64,000 nucleotides of DNA from Piromyces finnis (lineage: Eukaryota; Neocallimastigomycota; Neocallimastigomycetes; Neocallimastigales; Neocallimastigaceae). This document shows positions 45,911-58,468 of the stretch, one piece after another (the stretch's first letter is position 1; each line of letters opens with the position of its first letter). A model generated the notes under the pieces. The model saw only the letters and a program-made list of their open reading frames with translations. It was not told where the DNA came from and did not search any database. Position numbers and translations under genes: made by a program. Where the stretch lies: positions 62,001-126,000 of the forward strand of contig MCFH01000043.1 of assembly GCA_002104945.1 (NCBI GenBank), in the 5' to 3' direction.

Positions 45911-48400
45911 TTATACAAATTTATCAATATCAAAATCATTATATTTGGGTGTATAAATGTACCAATTTCCTGGGGAAATAAAATTTCTAAGCCCATAAAA
46001 ATCTATTTTTACAGGATAATATGAAAATAGGCATAAAGGGATTGCAGATCGAGGATAAACAGATATTTTTCCATTACAGTATGAATAATGTCCATCTTTA
46101 CATAGCAATTTTTGACCTTCACAAAGAAAAGGGTTATTAACCGTAATTGATGCTACTGTAGGATTAGAAATAATATAAATATAATTATTTTCATATGATG
46201 TATAGATAGTATATCTACATCTATCCTCTGGTGGATAACAACACATAGAATAAAATAATGTATCACGATTATTCCAGTTTTTTGAGAATCCTCCACGACG
46301 CATAAAAATAACAAGTTTATCACTATATGATCTTTGAATAAGTTTTTCCACATTATTAAAATTACTAAGGGTATAATCAGTTGATATTGATTCTCCGGAT
46401 TTGTTATCTTTTAATTCTTCAATAAAATCTACTATATCATAAGTACTTTGTGGTATTTCATTTATTTCAAAAATTTCTGCCCATTCGCTGTCGATACGAG
46501 CCATTGGTGTAGTATGTAATAATTCCACTGGAATTGTTTTAGGAATATTAAAATTTCTTATTTTAGTTGGTTCATAAATTTCAAATGTCGTATTTGGAAA
46601 TAGAATCGAAAAGATTTTTAAAAATGGTTTAATTAGATTCTTTAAATTTTGACTAGACATATTACTGTATATATAATCAAAATTAGCATAAAATCCCCAA
46701 TATGGCAATGAATTGAGTTGTGAATAATAGTCCATCGTCAATGCTATTATTTTATTTAATCGAGATTGTTTAATTAAAATATCACTGCATCTAATATATC
46801 TAATATAATCATTATTGATTCTATTATTAAATTCACAAAGGCCTGAATAAACAAAAATTGTTATTAGAGGTTTAACATCTGAAATAGTGTAAGTTGTACC
46901 TGTTCCACTAGTACGACCAGATGCTGTAGTAAATTGATTGTAATTTAAAGGAAAGCTATTACATGTCTCTTTTAATGTACCGCTCATATCAACATCAATA
47001 TTGGATTCTGACGGGAACCACCATCTATTTAAATAATTATTTCCTTGCCAAATACTTCCAATAGGATAAACATTAAAAATATCACTAGCAATAAGAAATG
47101 CTTCATCATAAGCCCTCTTAGAACCATTATACCTATACCAAAAATTTATTAGTTTTTCAATGCTCATGAAAGCTTGAGACATTTTTGATGATGATAAAGG
47201 TATTAAACTTTTTAAAGATGGAAGGATATCAACACTTTCACCATCAATTAATGAATTTTTAATTATGTCGATATTAATACATGGATCGTATCCAATATCA
47301 AAATTAATCTTATTAATGTTTACATAGTGGGTGCTATTTATATCAATAAATACATATAATACTTTGTCACGAGAACCGTGTATATAAGTAAAATTTGATG
47401 GTGTTGTATATGCTCCAACAGTATCAGGTGCAAGTTGACAAGGTACTTTTCCTTGATATATTGTTGCTTTATGAAACATTGTACAAAATGGATATTGAAG
47501 ATGAGCAATTGTCCACCATCCAATATCATAATTATTCATTTCATTAAATTTAATTGGAACAATTGCTGCACTTTTTACCCAACTGGACTTTTCTCTTATT
47601 CTATAATCTAAACTTTCATCATTTAAATATATTCTAAGGAATGTTTCCACATCACAGAAATATGCTTTTATAGATTGAAGGGCTGAATATCTTCCATCAG
47701 GTTCAGTACATTCAGTAGGAAATAAAGTATATTCTTTAACATTTGGATTTGGATTTAATACCATGTAATCATTTTTATCAGGAATTATATGAGCATTTTC
47801 AACACAGAAATCAGATGGATCGTCAGCCATTGGAAAAAAGGTTTGTGCATATAAAAATAACTTTAATAAAACATTTGAATCACCGGCCTCTTTACCGTTT
47901 GGTAAATCATTATTTATTAATAAATTATAAATATAATCAGTAGATTTTAAATATTTTATAGTTATATCATCTATCTCAATATTGTGCGATTTTAGATTTT
48001 TGTTTATCATATCGAGATCTCTAATAAATTCATGTGCTGAGTTATAATAATTATTAAATAAGCTTCTACAATTATTGTTTAATTTATACAAAATATCATA
48101 TTCATTTAAATCCGAACTTGAATCATAATAATCATTATAATAACTATTTTTATTATAATGCTTATTTATTGTACATACAATATTATTAAATAAGTATAGT
48201 CGCATGTGTTTTATATAATAAAATTTAGAAGAATAAGAAAGAGAATCTTTACTTATAGGATCGAAATGATAACTTACACTTATATATTCATTTTTGTATC
48301 TCTTTTTATCGTATGTATTCTCAAGTTGTATGACACCAGGTATTGGTTCTGTTGTATCATTCACAGCTAAAAACGTTTTCCTGCTCCTATTGGAATGTTA
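45911..48400 (-). CDS. Large unrecognised protein, C-terminal 817+ codons (intronless)
   Basis: An uninterrupted frame from about 48400 to the stop at 45911; the first start-like codon is GTG at 48364. The product is globular with many Trp, Cys and Tyr: YDIGWWTIAHLQYPFCTMFH, LAPDTVGAYTTPSNFTYIHG, LNRWWFPSESNIDVDMSGT, TTASGRTSGTGTTYT, TPMARIDSEWAEIFE and RRGGFSKNWNNRDTLFY. No TM segment or known motif is seen. The frame runs on from the 48367-48876 piece by a -1 shift, so this is the main part of a protein of about 1,050 residues. A single large exon is unlike most multi-exon neighbours. One weak possibility is a capsid-like protein captured from a dsRNA mycovirus, based only on size, lack of introns and Gly/Ser/Thr/Asn/Tyr composition. 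Confidence 0.7.
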
Positions 48401-48876
48401 GATATATATCTATTGCCATTTTTAAAATTTACAGTTTTAAAAAAATTACTTATATATTCTTTTTTTATTTCGGACATATTTCCATTATATCGGGACTTTT
48501 CTTCATTATCAATACATCTCTTTAATATATTATATATATGATCAGTAATAATCTCAATGTTACTCTTTTTTGTTCTATTTTGATTATTTGTATCATTACA
48601 ATCATTATTGTTATTTTGGTTTTTAACTTCATTTCTTGAAATATTATCTGTAAAAGTACTTTTAGTTTGATTATTGGATTTCTCATTTTCCTTTATTTCA
48701 CCATTATTAAGGATCTTATTATATAAAATCTCAGTTTGTGTATTTTTATTAACAAAAACTTTCTCATCTAAAAATTCTGTTTGAGTACTTTTATCCTGTA
48801 ACGTTTTGTTATTTAAATTAGAAGAATCAGAACATTCTATATTTAAATTATTTGTTGAACTCTTTTTTTTAGACAT
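48367..48876 (-). CDS. Middle part of the same gene (frame-offset), low-complexity N-terminal region
   Basis: 169 codons from ATG 48876. It is Asn/Lys/Thr/Ser-rich, with DKSTQTEFLDE and NKNTQTEILYN forming a short internal repeat (K-x-TQTExL). It ends NGNRYISNIPIGAGKRF and TAG. The next base frame (-1) continues at once as TFLAVNDTTEPIPG, so the TAG at 48369-48367 is probably not the true end. The junction is CGTTTTTAG on the minus strand. Confidence 0.6.
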   Translation of the reverse strand: MSKKKSSTNNLNIECSDSSNLNNKTLQDKSTQTEFLDEKVFVNKNTQTEILYNKILNNGEIKENEKSNNQTKSTFTDNISRNEVKNQNNNNDCNDTNNQNRTKKSNIEIITDHIYNILKRCIDNEEKSRYNGNMSEIKKEYISNFFKTVNFKNGNRYISNIPIGAGKRF

Positions 48877-49055
48877 ATGATTTTTCTTTTTATTTTTTTT
48901 GTAGACTTTTTATGTTTATTATTTTTATCACTGGAATCTTGATTTTTATTATTATTTCCTTTTTTCTTATTAGTTTTATTTTTACTTCTATCTAAAGAAG
49001 TATTACTTGTATTACTTGTAATAATTGAATCATTATCTATAAATATAGATGACAT
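48843..49055 (-). CDS. N-terminal part of the same gene (frame-offset)
   Basis: ATG at 49055 opens MSSIFIDNDSIITSNTSNTS followed by a Lys/Asn/Ser-rich stretch (KNKTNKKKGNNN, KKSTKKIKRK). It overlaps the next piece by 34 bases; a -1 shift in the A8 tract at 48892-48899 joins the two frames. Low-complexity, presumably disordered. Either base-call errors in homopolymers or real shifts separate the three pieces. Confidence 0.5.
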   Translation of the reverse strand: MSSIFIDNDSIITSNTSNTSLDRSKNKTNKKKGNNNKNQDSSDKNNKHKKSTKKIKRKIICLKKRVQQII

Positions 49056-49877
49056 CTTGATTTTTATTCAAACACAAATAATTATCAATTAATAATATAT
49101 TTTATTCTTTTTTTTTTTTTTCTCTTACAATAAAAAATAAAAAAATTCTAAACTATAGGATTTATAAAACATATTTCAAAAAGGGAAAAATGGGGGATTG
49201 GGTAAAATAAACAATAAAGTTTACCATATAATTTTATACAGAATAAAGATTATCATGATTAAATGTATCCAACTCATAATTAAATATTTAACAAAATTCT
49301 GTAACTTTATCATATTATTTTCTTTTCATATATATATATATATTTAAAATTCTAGTAGTCGTATTAATGTATTAATTATATTAATCCTATAATTAAATAA
49401 ATTGAGAAAACAGTAATCTATTTATATAATCTTTTTCTTCAAATTATTATTCTAATTGATTAGTTTATTACTATATTTTTTTTTATTATAGTATACATTT
49501 TCATCATAAATTAACTTTAATAAATATGATGAAAAAATATCATTTATTATACATATACATATTTAATAAATTACATGATATTAATGAAATGTTTTGTTTT
49601 TTCATAATTTTTTAATAATAATAATAATATATATATATTTTTTATTTTATTTCAAAGTTGTTATTAAATAGTAGAGGAAAATATATATAAAAATCAAATG
49701 TTATGAAAAAATAAAAAAAAAAAATAATAATAACAATAACAATAATAATAGAATAGCTATATATATTTGAATACTTTTTTTTTTCTTTCTTTATTTAATA
49801 TTCACAATTATTGCTTTTCAGATATTTTTGTTTCTTATTTCAATACTTCAAAATTTTGAGAAAAAGAAATTCATATT
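49056..49877. other. AT-rich intergenic region
   Basis: The upstream region of the large minus-strand gene. There is a G-rich patch GGGAAAAATGGGGGATTGGG at 49182-49201. No gene is seen. Confidence 0.5.
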
Positions 49878-50411
49878 CTAATGAAAAGAAAATTCATTTT
49901 CTCTATCTCTTAATAGTATTGCTAATTGACTTTTAAGTTGTTCTGGCTCAAATATATATTTATTTTGTAAAGTATGATTCTGTCTCTTTTTTATATTATT
50001 GCTTAATTTTAATGAGTTAGAAGGAAGTGATGATTTAAAAGATGGTGAGGCATCATTCTTAGTATTCAACTTTTTGATATTTTGAGAAATTCCTGATTCT
50101 GATTCAGTAGTTGATACCATCTGAAAAGAATAAGAATTATTATTGTCATATGATGTACTTTTTGAATTACTAACATGAATACTCTGAAATGTATACCAAG
50201 GAACATGTTGATAAATTGATAAAGATTGTGTTTGATGCATTAAAAAAGAATATGGTATTGTGTTATAATTTGGTTTATCTTCTTCAACATTTACTCTAGG
50301 ATTAACAAATGGTGGTAATTTTTGTGATAGACTTTTCTCCTTTTTAATATCTGAAATATATTCTTTTTTTTCTAATTCTAAGTAATTTTTATTATTTTCC
50401 TTATTCTTCAT
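49878..50411 (-). CDS. Hypothetical protein, 177 residues, Ser/Asn/Lys-rich
   Basis: A single exon starting MKNKENNKNYLELEKKEYIS. It has a Pro-containing segment (LPPFVNPRVNVEEDKPNYN), an aromatic segment (YQHVPWYTFQSIHVS), a Ser-rich linker and a C-terminal helix-like end (FEPEQLKSQLAILLRDREN). No family is recognised. The composition is mostly disordered. Codon usage and the A-rich region before the ATG support a real gene, but it could be the end of a longer spliced gene. Confidence 0.55.
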   Translation of the reverse strand: MKNKENNKNYLELEKKEYISDIKKEKSLSQKLPPFVNPRVNVEEDKPNYNTIPYSFLMHQTQSLSIYQHVPWYTFQSIHVSNSKSTSYDNNNSYSFQMVSTTESESGISQNIKKLNTKNDASPSFKSSLPSNSLKLSNNIKKRQNHTLQNKYIFEPEQLKSQLAILLRDRENEFSFH

Positions 50412-51063
50412 TCTTTTTTGTAATTTACTTATTTTTCTTCATAAGATATAATATTATTTTTTATGACATTTAATTAGTATTATAATATCGCTATATCTTA
50501 TCAAAAATAAAATAAACAAAAACGAAGTAAAAAATAAAAATATCTTATTCTTTTCCTATTGTTAAATATTAATATTTCCTATCACACCTTTATTCTTCGT
50601 TATTCTAACTTTTTAACTTTTGTTTGGCACACTATAATAATACAAAAAAAAAAAAAAAAATTATATTTTAACACAACAATATAAAAAGCTTATTTTAATA
50701 TCAGTGCTATTTATAGTATTGTTATAAATTATATATAATATTAATTATTAAATATAACCTTTATTTTTTATACTTTTAAATTCTTGTTAAAATAAAAATT
50801 ATTAATAATTATTACTATTATAATTAATTATATAATAATAATTATATTAGCTGTAAATGAAAAAAAAAAAAAAAAAGTGGATAATAGATAATATATGTGA
50901 TAAGTTAATATTTTATCATATAATATATACAATTAATATTAATGTTTTGTTTTTTGTTGTTGTTTCTTTTAAAAAAATATAATTGATATTATTTTAAGCT
51001 GTTATTTTTTGCCTAATTATTTATTTAAGTGATATCTTTATGGTATTAAAAGTATTAATGAAC
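50412..51063. other. AT-rich intergenic region
   Basis: Lies between two minus-strand genes. Only simple AT sequence and A runs (50644-50660, 50858-50876) are visible. Confidence 0.5.
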
Positions 51064-52351
51064 TTATTGGAATTTAACATTTGAGAACTAATATACATTT
51101 TTAAAAATAATAGTTATTAAAATAAAAAATAAATTAATATTAATATTTTTTAACTACATTATTATAATTTCTAGAAATTAATGACTTACATCCATTTCTG
51201 GGTGTTGAGCTTGGAATCTAATAAATGAATTATAATTATATATACATATTAATAATCATATATTAAAAATGATAGTTTTTTTAAAAACATAAAAAACATT
51301 TATTTTACTTTCTGAGAGCTTCTTGTTTCTTTAATTCATCACTAGTTGGAAGTCCAGCAGCCTTTTGTCTTTGATCGAACTATTAATTTTAATTTAAATT
51401 TTTTGAAATTTTTAAAATTTTTATAAAAATAAATATTTTTTTAATTTTTAAAAACAAGATATTTAAATGGAAATGTATACATATAATCATATTATCAATT
51501 ATAATTATGTACCATCATCTTTTCAACCATAGATCTGGTTTCACCATCTAGATCACTTAACTTTGAATTTTCTGGTTGAATCTTGGTAGTATCAATAGCT
51601 GGATGATGAGTAAGAACATTTTTCCACCATTCCATTTTATTGAATTTTTCTAAGTGAATGTGTAATTCATCATTATCTATAATATAATTATACATAGTTA
51701 TATAATATATATATATAATATTAATAATAAAATTAAAATAGCAATTTAAATTGGAATTGTTAAAATCTATTTAATTAATTATTATTTTATTTATATAATT
51801 TTAATAATATAAATTATTACCAATGAGCCAAACACTGTCATCAACTTGGATAAGAGCACATAATTCACCCTACATAATATTTTTATAAATATATGAAATT
51901 AGTATTACAGCTTTTTTTTATTATTACACTATATTTCTTGTTTTGTATATAGTGTATATTAATAATAGTATTTATATTTATAATTACATCCATAATTGGC
52001 TCTTGACCCTTAAAACCAGCCTTTAAATGCTTCTTTTCAATCTTAATATCAAGTTGTCTAGCACGAGTACCTTTTGGAATTGGAACAGTAATATCAACAT
52101 CTTGAAGAGTTTGTTTCCATTCATATGGTAAAGCTTTTATCAATATTATATATAAAATATTTTATATAAATTTATTTTAAAAAAATTAATAGATTAAAGA
52201 ATTATTTTCTTTTAGTTAAAAAAAAATAATAATGATATAAAGAATATTAATAATCACCAGCTTGTTCAGCTTCTTCTCTTTTACGTTGTTCTTTATCGTA
52301 AGCGTCTCTTTCAGCTTCAGTCATTTTATCATAATCTTTTGGAGTAGTCAT
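51064..52351 (-). CDS. nudC: Nuclear distribution protein NudC
   Basis: Seven exons (minus): 52351-52258, 52133-51988, 51869-51821, 51676-51513, 51379-51309, 51217-51190, 51087-51064; 191 residues, the usual length for fungal NudC. All introns are GT-AG. The N-terminus [20 protein letters not shown] leads into the CS/p23-like domain ([56 protein letters not shown]), then [40 protein letters not shown] and the terminal HPEMDFSNVKFQ. The last two exons are only 28 and 24 nt, and their match to the conserved FxxxHPEMDFSxxKF tail confirms them. NudC is an Hsp90 co-chaperone that supports dynein/LIS1 function and nuclear movement. Confidence 0.95.
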
Positions 52352-54299
52352 TTTTAATTAACAGATTTTAGTTATATTACTAAAAAAAATAAAAATTTAA
52401 AATTACATCTATTTTTTTAATTTAATTAATAATTCTTAATAAAAACCATTTGAATTTTAACCAATATAAATTTATTTATTTGTTTATTTATTTGTCTATT
52501 CATTTATTTACTTTTTATATTTAATTTATATATTTATATATTATTTGTTTATTAATATATCATTTTTCTATTATATTCTTTTTCAACAATATTTTAATTT
52601 AATCTAACAAATTACTTTCTTGACTTTAATCCTTAGATAATTACTTTACATTCTTTTAAAAAAAGTGTTTATTATTATTAATTGAAATAATTACTTTATT
52701 TATTATTAAAATGGGTTTATTTTTATTTATAAAACACAAACAAAGATATATCTTTAATAAACGCTACTTTTGATAATAAAATTAATATAAGTATTTGATG
52801 GAGAAATTGTGGCTTTAAGCATTAACTAAAATTTATTGTAAAATGTATGTATGTATTTATTTATTTATTTATTTATTTATATATATATATATATTTATTT
52901 ATTTATTTATTTGTTTATTTATTTATTATAATTAAGCATTTATAATTAAATGAATATTTCATAAATATTAGTAAAAAAATTTAAACTATGATATAATAAC
53001 AAAAAGTAATTATAAAAAATAAAAAATTAAATTGAGAACGATTATTTTAATTTCTCTCGATGTTCTTTTTTAATTATTAAAATCATCCATATTTTATCTA
53101 TTATTTATAACATTGTCTTAAACAAAAAAAAAAAAAGTATATCAAATAATAATTTATTATAATTATTTATTATTATTTATTCAATTTTTTTTCCTCTTTC
53201 AACCATAAAAAAACCTTTAATATAATATTTATTTGTATCCAATATTAATAACTTATTTTCTGTATCTTTCATTTACTCTTAAATGATTGGATAATATTAT
53301 AAATATTAATTGATCTAAAATGTGGAGCTTATATAATTTATAAATATATTTTCCTTGATAAATTAATATTTCTCAGACTTTACTTTCCTTATTATTTCTT
53401 AAATAGAGATGAAGCTACATTATTATTACCTTATATAATTATAAATTAGCTTTTTATATGCATTGGTTACAACATTGAACGCAAAAATATATCAAAAACA
53501 TCTGGATATAAAGATTATTTAATTATGATTAATAATTATAACTTAAAAAGATTTATATCCAAATAAAAGGAATGCTTTATATTATTAGCATCTTAAAGTA
53601 TAGTCAATTAATATATACATTATAATGAATTATTGATAAATTTATTACTATATAAAATTAATGATATATAAATAATAAATAAATTATTTTATTTTCCTTA
53701 GAATCTTGGTAATAATTTTCAATTTTATTTTAAAACATCATTATAATTATATTTTAAACTCTATAATAAAAGAACTAAAAATAGCAACTACCTAAATAAT
53801 ATATATTTAATCAGTATTTAATCATTTATTAGCAATATATATTTTTATTAAAAATTTTAAAAATTATTTTCAAACATAAATACACTATGGAAAAATCTAA
53901 TTATAGCAAATAAATTATGTTTGTCTATTCAATGAAAGTATTTAACAATATGATTTTGTTGTTTCTTGAATATATATATATTCTTTATGTTTAAAATATC
54001 AACATTACTAAAACAAATAAATGTTTAAAATAAAACCTTTTTTTATACCCAGCCGGATTTTCTGTAATATGACTTTCTAAAAATAATAATGACTCAATAT
54101 TACTACATTTATTTTTAAAGAAAAATTATAAATACAAGTCTACACATCATTATCATTTTTAACACTTTTCAAATTTTTAATATAACTACTTTTTTTTTTC
54201 TTTATTTATTTACTTCAAAATTTATTATCGAATTTCCGTTTTAAAGTTATATTACTTTTTCTAGTTATTTCTAATACTATTTCTTTTGAATTAAAATAG

Positions 54300-54334
<35 letters not shown>

Positions 54335-54605
54335 TAATATTAATAAATAATATAAATAATTAGAAAAAAAAAAGAATTTAAATTCTATTATAAATTCTAT
54401 TTTTCTAAAAAGTTTTTATATTAAGTTAAAAATATTTTAAATTAATTATATAATATTGAAAAATGATTATTATAATGTACGCATATTGAAATCAAATCTA
54501 TTATTTTTAATATAATTTTTACAAACTTGTTATCTAATTAAAAAAGTCATATTGAATAATTAAACTATATATCTATATAAATTAAAAAAAAAAACATTTA
54601 TTATT

Positions 54606-54712
54606 TGATATTGATATTACTTAAATATTGATATTAAATATTGATATTGATATTAATAAAATTGATAATTTAAATTAATAATATTGATATATGAATATTG
54701 ATATTGATATTA
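54606..54712. repeat. Irregular GATATT/TTGATA repeat
   Basis: The hexamer TTGATA / GATATT recurs about ten times (for example ATTTGATATTGATATT and ATATTGATATTGATATTAT) with varying spacers. Confidence 0.6.
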
Positions 54713-55311
54713 TAATGTAATATTATCTTTTAGTTTATCACTTTCTAATATTTTATCCATTTCAATTTTTCACCAATCCTTTAATAAATATATATTATTA
54801 ATAGGTTTTAATTATTAACAAATATATATTATTATAATCATATATAATTTCACTAATTTCTTAGTACTAAAGAAATTTTTGATTATAAATCCATAGCGAA
54901 ACTGTTATTTTTTTTTAATATTATAAACAAATTATTTGTAGATCATCAAAAGATGTCCTTAAACCATTGTTGCTATTATTTTTGGTTTTATTATATATCA
55001 CGCTTTTTTTATACTTTTCATTTAATAAATAATTTAGTTTTTTTTCGTAACACTATGGAATAAACGGAAAGGAATTTCAACCCTTTGTTTATAATTGCAT
55101 TAATATAATTCAGTTTATTTAGAATTTTATTTTAGTTTGCTTTGAATATTTCATTACAAGAAAATATCAAATACTGTTAATATATTAAAATCATTTAAAA
55201 ATAAAAATATTAGTGATTTTACTTTTATATTTTTAATGTAGTATATATTATTTTATATTCCAAATTCTGTACTTTACCTATAATCATGCGAGAGTTTTTT
55301 AATGCGAAAAG

Positions 55312-55438
55312 AAAGAAAAGGAGAGGATATAATAAAAAGGTTTCAAAAAAAAAAAAAGGACAGAAAAAAACTATACTTTTTCCTTTTTTAATCCACTCTT
55401 GATTAAATCATCATCTGGTGGCATCCTCTCCTTTCTTT
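55312..55438. other. Imperfect inverted repeat with G+C-richer arms
   Basis: AAAGAAAAGGAGAGGAT (55312-55328) is the reverse complement of ATCCTCTCCTTTCTTT (55423-55438) with a single bulge. Inside the loop an A-rich AAAAAGGA (55352-55360) can pair with TCCTTTTT (55381-55388). On transcription this would give a long hairpin with a nested helix. Confidence 0.55.
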
Positions 55439-57586
55439 GTGAATAAAGCAATATTTACACCACAAAAATATAAATATTATGTTTATTAAAGAAGAAAAAA
55501 AAAATGTGGGTTCAAAACTCTTCTTTTTATAGACATTTCCATATATATTCAATGAATAAATGAAAAATAAAATTTAAATTAATAAAAATTTGACTTTCCA
55601 TTTTTATTATTATTCTAAATTAAAAAAAGATTTTAATGTTATATATATATGTTATTATAATTATATATAAAAACAATTATAAACAATACCTATTAATATA
55701 TCATTTTATATTCTATTAATAATACAAAGTATTTTTTATTATGAAAGTGGTTTTTTAAATTTCTCTTTACAGAAGTTTTTTAATTAATACTAACCAATAA
55801 TATATGAGAATAATATTTATTCAAATATATTATTTAATAAATAATGAATTATTATTTATTACAATATATTTGGTTGTATATAAAAAAAATATTTTTTTTG
55901 TTTTTTTTTTTTTTTTTGTTTTTTAAATTATATTTTGAATTTTTATTCATTCAATATTCAAAAATTGGAATATATAAAAAAGAAGAAAAAATAATAATGA
56001 ATAAAGAATAAAAATAATCACTTAAAAATTAAAACTAGTATTAAATATAAACTATTGTAATAGCATATAGTTCACATACCTATATTCTATGAATTATATT
56101 TATATTATTAACATTTTTTTTAAACTTTTGATCCTGAATTGTATAGATAACTTTTAATTTTTAGCCATCTATTTTTTTAATTATATATATATAATATAAA
56201 TTAATATATGTAAATATCCCACTCTTTAAATATTAAATATTTATTATTATTATAAAGACTTTCATAAACTAATTATTTTATTTTTTTGGTCAACATTGAA
56301 TATAATTTGCTATATATTAAATTGTACTCTATTTTATGGTTTTACAAGGAATAACTTAAAGGCTTCTTTCTATATATGGCAGCAACAACAAATTAATTTG
56401 TTGTTTTTTTAGGAAAAGGTTAAGTGAAATATTAATTCCTATAAAAATAAAAAAAAAGGAAGCTGAACTTGTTTTAGTTTAATCAAAAGAAACTGTAACA
56501 ATAATAAATATAACTTGGTATGAATCGTTTATTGAATTTATTTTTTAAAAAAAAAAAAAAAAAAGAATATCATTAATAAACTTAAAAATATTATAATGAG
56601 AAAGACATTCCTATCTGGATTAATAGATTATCTATTCATAAGGAGTATTAAATATAATATTAATATTAAATGATTAATTATATATTAGATAATTAATATA
56701 ATATATAGTTTTTTTTTTTTTTTTTTAATAAAAATCATCAAATACTACTTTTTTTAACCATATCTTTTCAATAATTTTTAATTAATGCAGACAAATACTT
56801 TTGGTTAAATATTGACCCTGTTTTTTAGATTTAAATTAATTAAAAAACTAAAAAGATTTCAATAGTTTATTATAAATAATTGAAAGTTAAAGTATGCCAC
56901 AAAATTTAATAATTCAAAAAATAAATATCTATATAATATTCTTTATGAGATTATTAATTAAAATTTCCATTTTAATTAATATTATTTTAAATGGGAGCAT
57001 TCATAGGAACACTCAAATGTTTTTTTATTTATTCTAATTAAATTTTAATTTTTATATTGTAATAACTTATAGTATATGCTTAAAGATTACTATTTGTCTT
57101 TCTTTTTTTATATAATCATTATATTTATTTTATTTCTTTCTTATATAATAAATAATATATTTAATTCCACATGAATATAATATATTATATTATTTTTTAT
57201 TAATATTCTCAACACAAATAAACCAAATGGTTATACCCCTATTATATTAAAATCAAAACCCATTCTACTAATTCTACTCATATTAGTTATAAAATAATAA
57301 AAATTAATTATTTTTACTAATTAATAAATTAATATATTTTCCTTTTTCTCAAATAAAGTTAATTTTCCATACCGATATTTTCTTTTTAAAATAAAAAAAA
57401 AGTATCCTTCTATAATTTTAATTTCATTTTCTATTATGCTTTGTTATTAAAATAAAAAAGGTATAATAATAATCATTCTATTTTATTTTAATACTAAATA
57501 TGAAAAGAAATATATAACAATTTATTATTGATTTTATTATTAATATTTTTCTTTTTTTTTTTTATTCGTTCTTTATTTTGTTACAT

Positions 57587-57613
57587 TATTATTATTACTA
57601 TTATTATTATTAC

Positions 57614-57690
<77 letters not shown>
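57587..57690. repeat. (TTA)n microsatellite with TTACTA variants
   Basis: About 34 trinucleotide units, interrupted only by ACTATT variants near the left end. It directly abuts the stop codon of the pseudogene. Confidence 0.9.
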
Positions 57691-57692
<2 letters not shown>

Positions 57693-58468
57693 TATAAAAA
57701 ACTTTAAATATTTCAAAATTTATACCATTAAATAATGTCTCTTTTAATTTTAATTTATTATCGTTTTTAATATGTACTTTGGAATAACAAATAGTAAATG
57801 GATTACTAAATGTAATCGTTCCATTAAAAGATATTACCTTTAAAAAAGAAAACATAATGGTCATATTTATTGTTATTTAATGGAATAGAAATATCAGGGT
57901 TTAATTTTCCAAGGGAATACCATAATCAATATAATCCGTAAGCTTAATAATTTTATGATTGATTTCATAACATTTAATCGAAGTTCTTCTCATTAAATAT
58001 ACCTCTGGATAGATTTGAAATAGATCAAAAAATTCAGTTAAATCCTTAAATGAGTAGGGATAGATAGCATGGCCATTTCCACGACTAGTTTTATTGTAAT
58101 ACATTTCAAAAACATTAGAGAGTTTCACAAGTATATGATTTTCTCTATTATATTTTCCCATAAAAAACTTTAGATTCATCCCTATTAATTTCAGATAGAT
58201 ATTTTAGCATAGGTTGAATAAACTTTTGAAGCGTTGGGTTACAAATAGGAGCACGAGTAGAAATAGTAAATATAATATTACCAGAATTATAAGCATTACA
58301 TAACACATTATTATTATATCATTATATTGAAATCCGCTTAGAAAGACTTCATTAGAATTGCTAGAAGTTTCATTTTTATTTGTTGGATCTTTTTTATGTT
58401 TTGGTTTTGATTATTATTTTTATTTTTTTATTTTTTTATTATTTCTTTTCGTTGTTTCTAGGTGGCAT
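57688..58468 (-). pseudogene. Frameshifted pseudogene of unknown family
   Basis: Protein-like sequence on the minus strand moves between frames at least four times: NEVFLSGFQYND (about 58330), then FTISTRAPICNPTLQKFIQP in another frame, then KYNRENHILVKLSNVFEMYY to YIDYGIPLEN (58179-57901), then LNPDISIPLNNNKYDHYVFF, then NPFTICYSKVHIKNDNKLKL to a TAA at 57690. A possible start MPPRNNEKK lies at 58468. Each segment is 20-90 residues with ordinary amino-acid composition, so this is a former gene of about 240 residues. No domain is recognised. Confidence 0.65.

Larger units (their letters stand above)
52352..57687. other. Gene-poor AT-rich region, 5.3 kb
   Basis: No coding sequence could be supported on either strand. 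Notable items are an (ATTT)n tract at 52851-52925, a GATATT-rich tract at 54606-54712, and a G+C-richer inverted repeat at 55312-55438. A (TTA)n array at 57587-57690 borders the pseudogene. Otherwise it is homopolymers and simple AT sequence. Confidence 0.6.
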
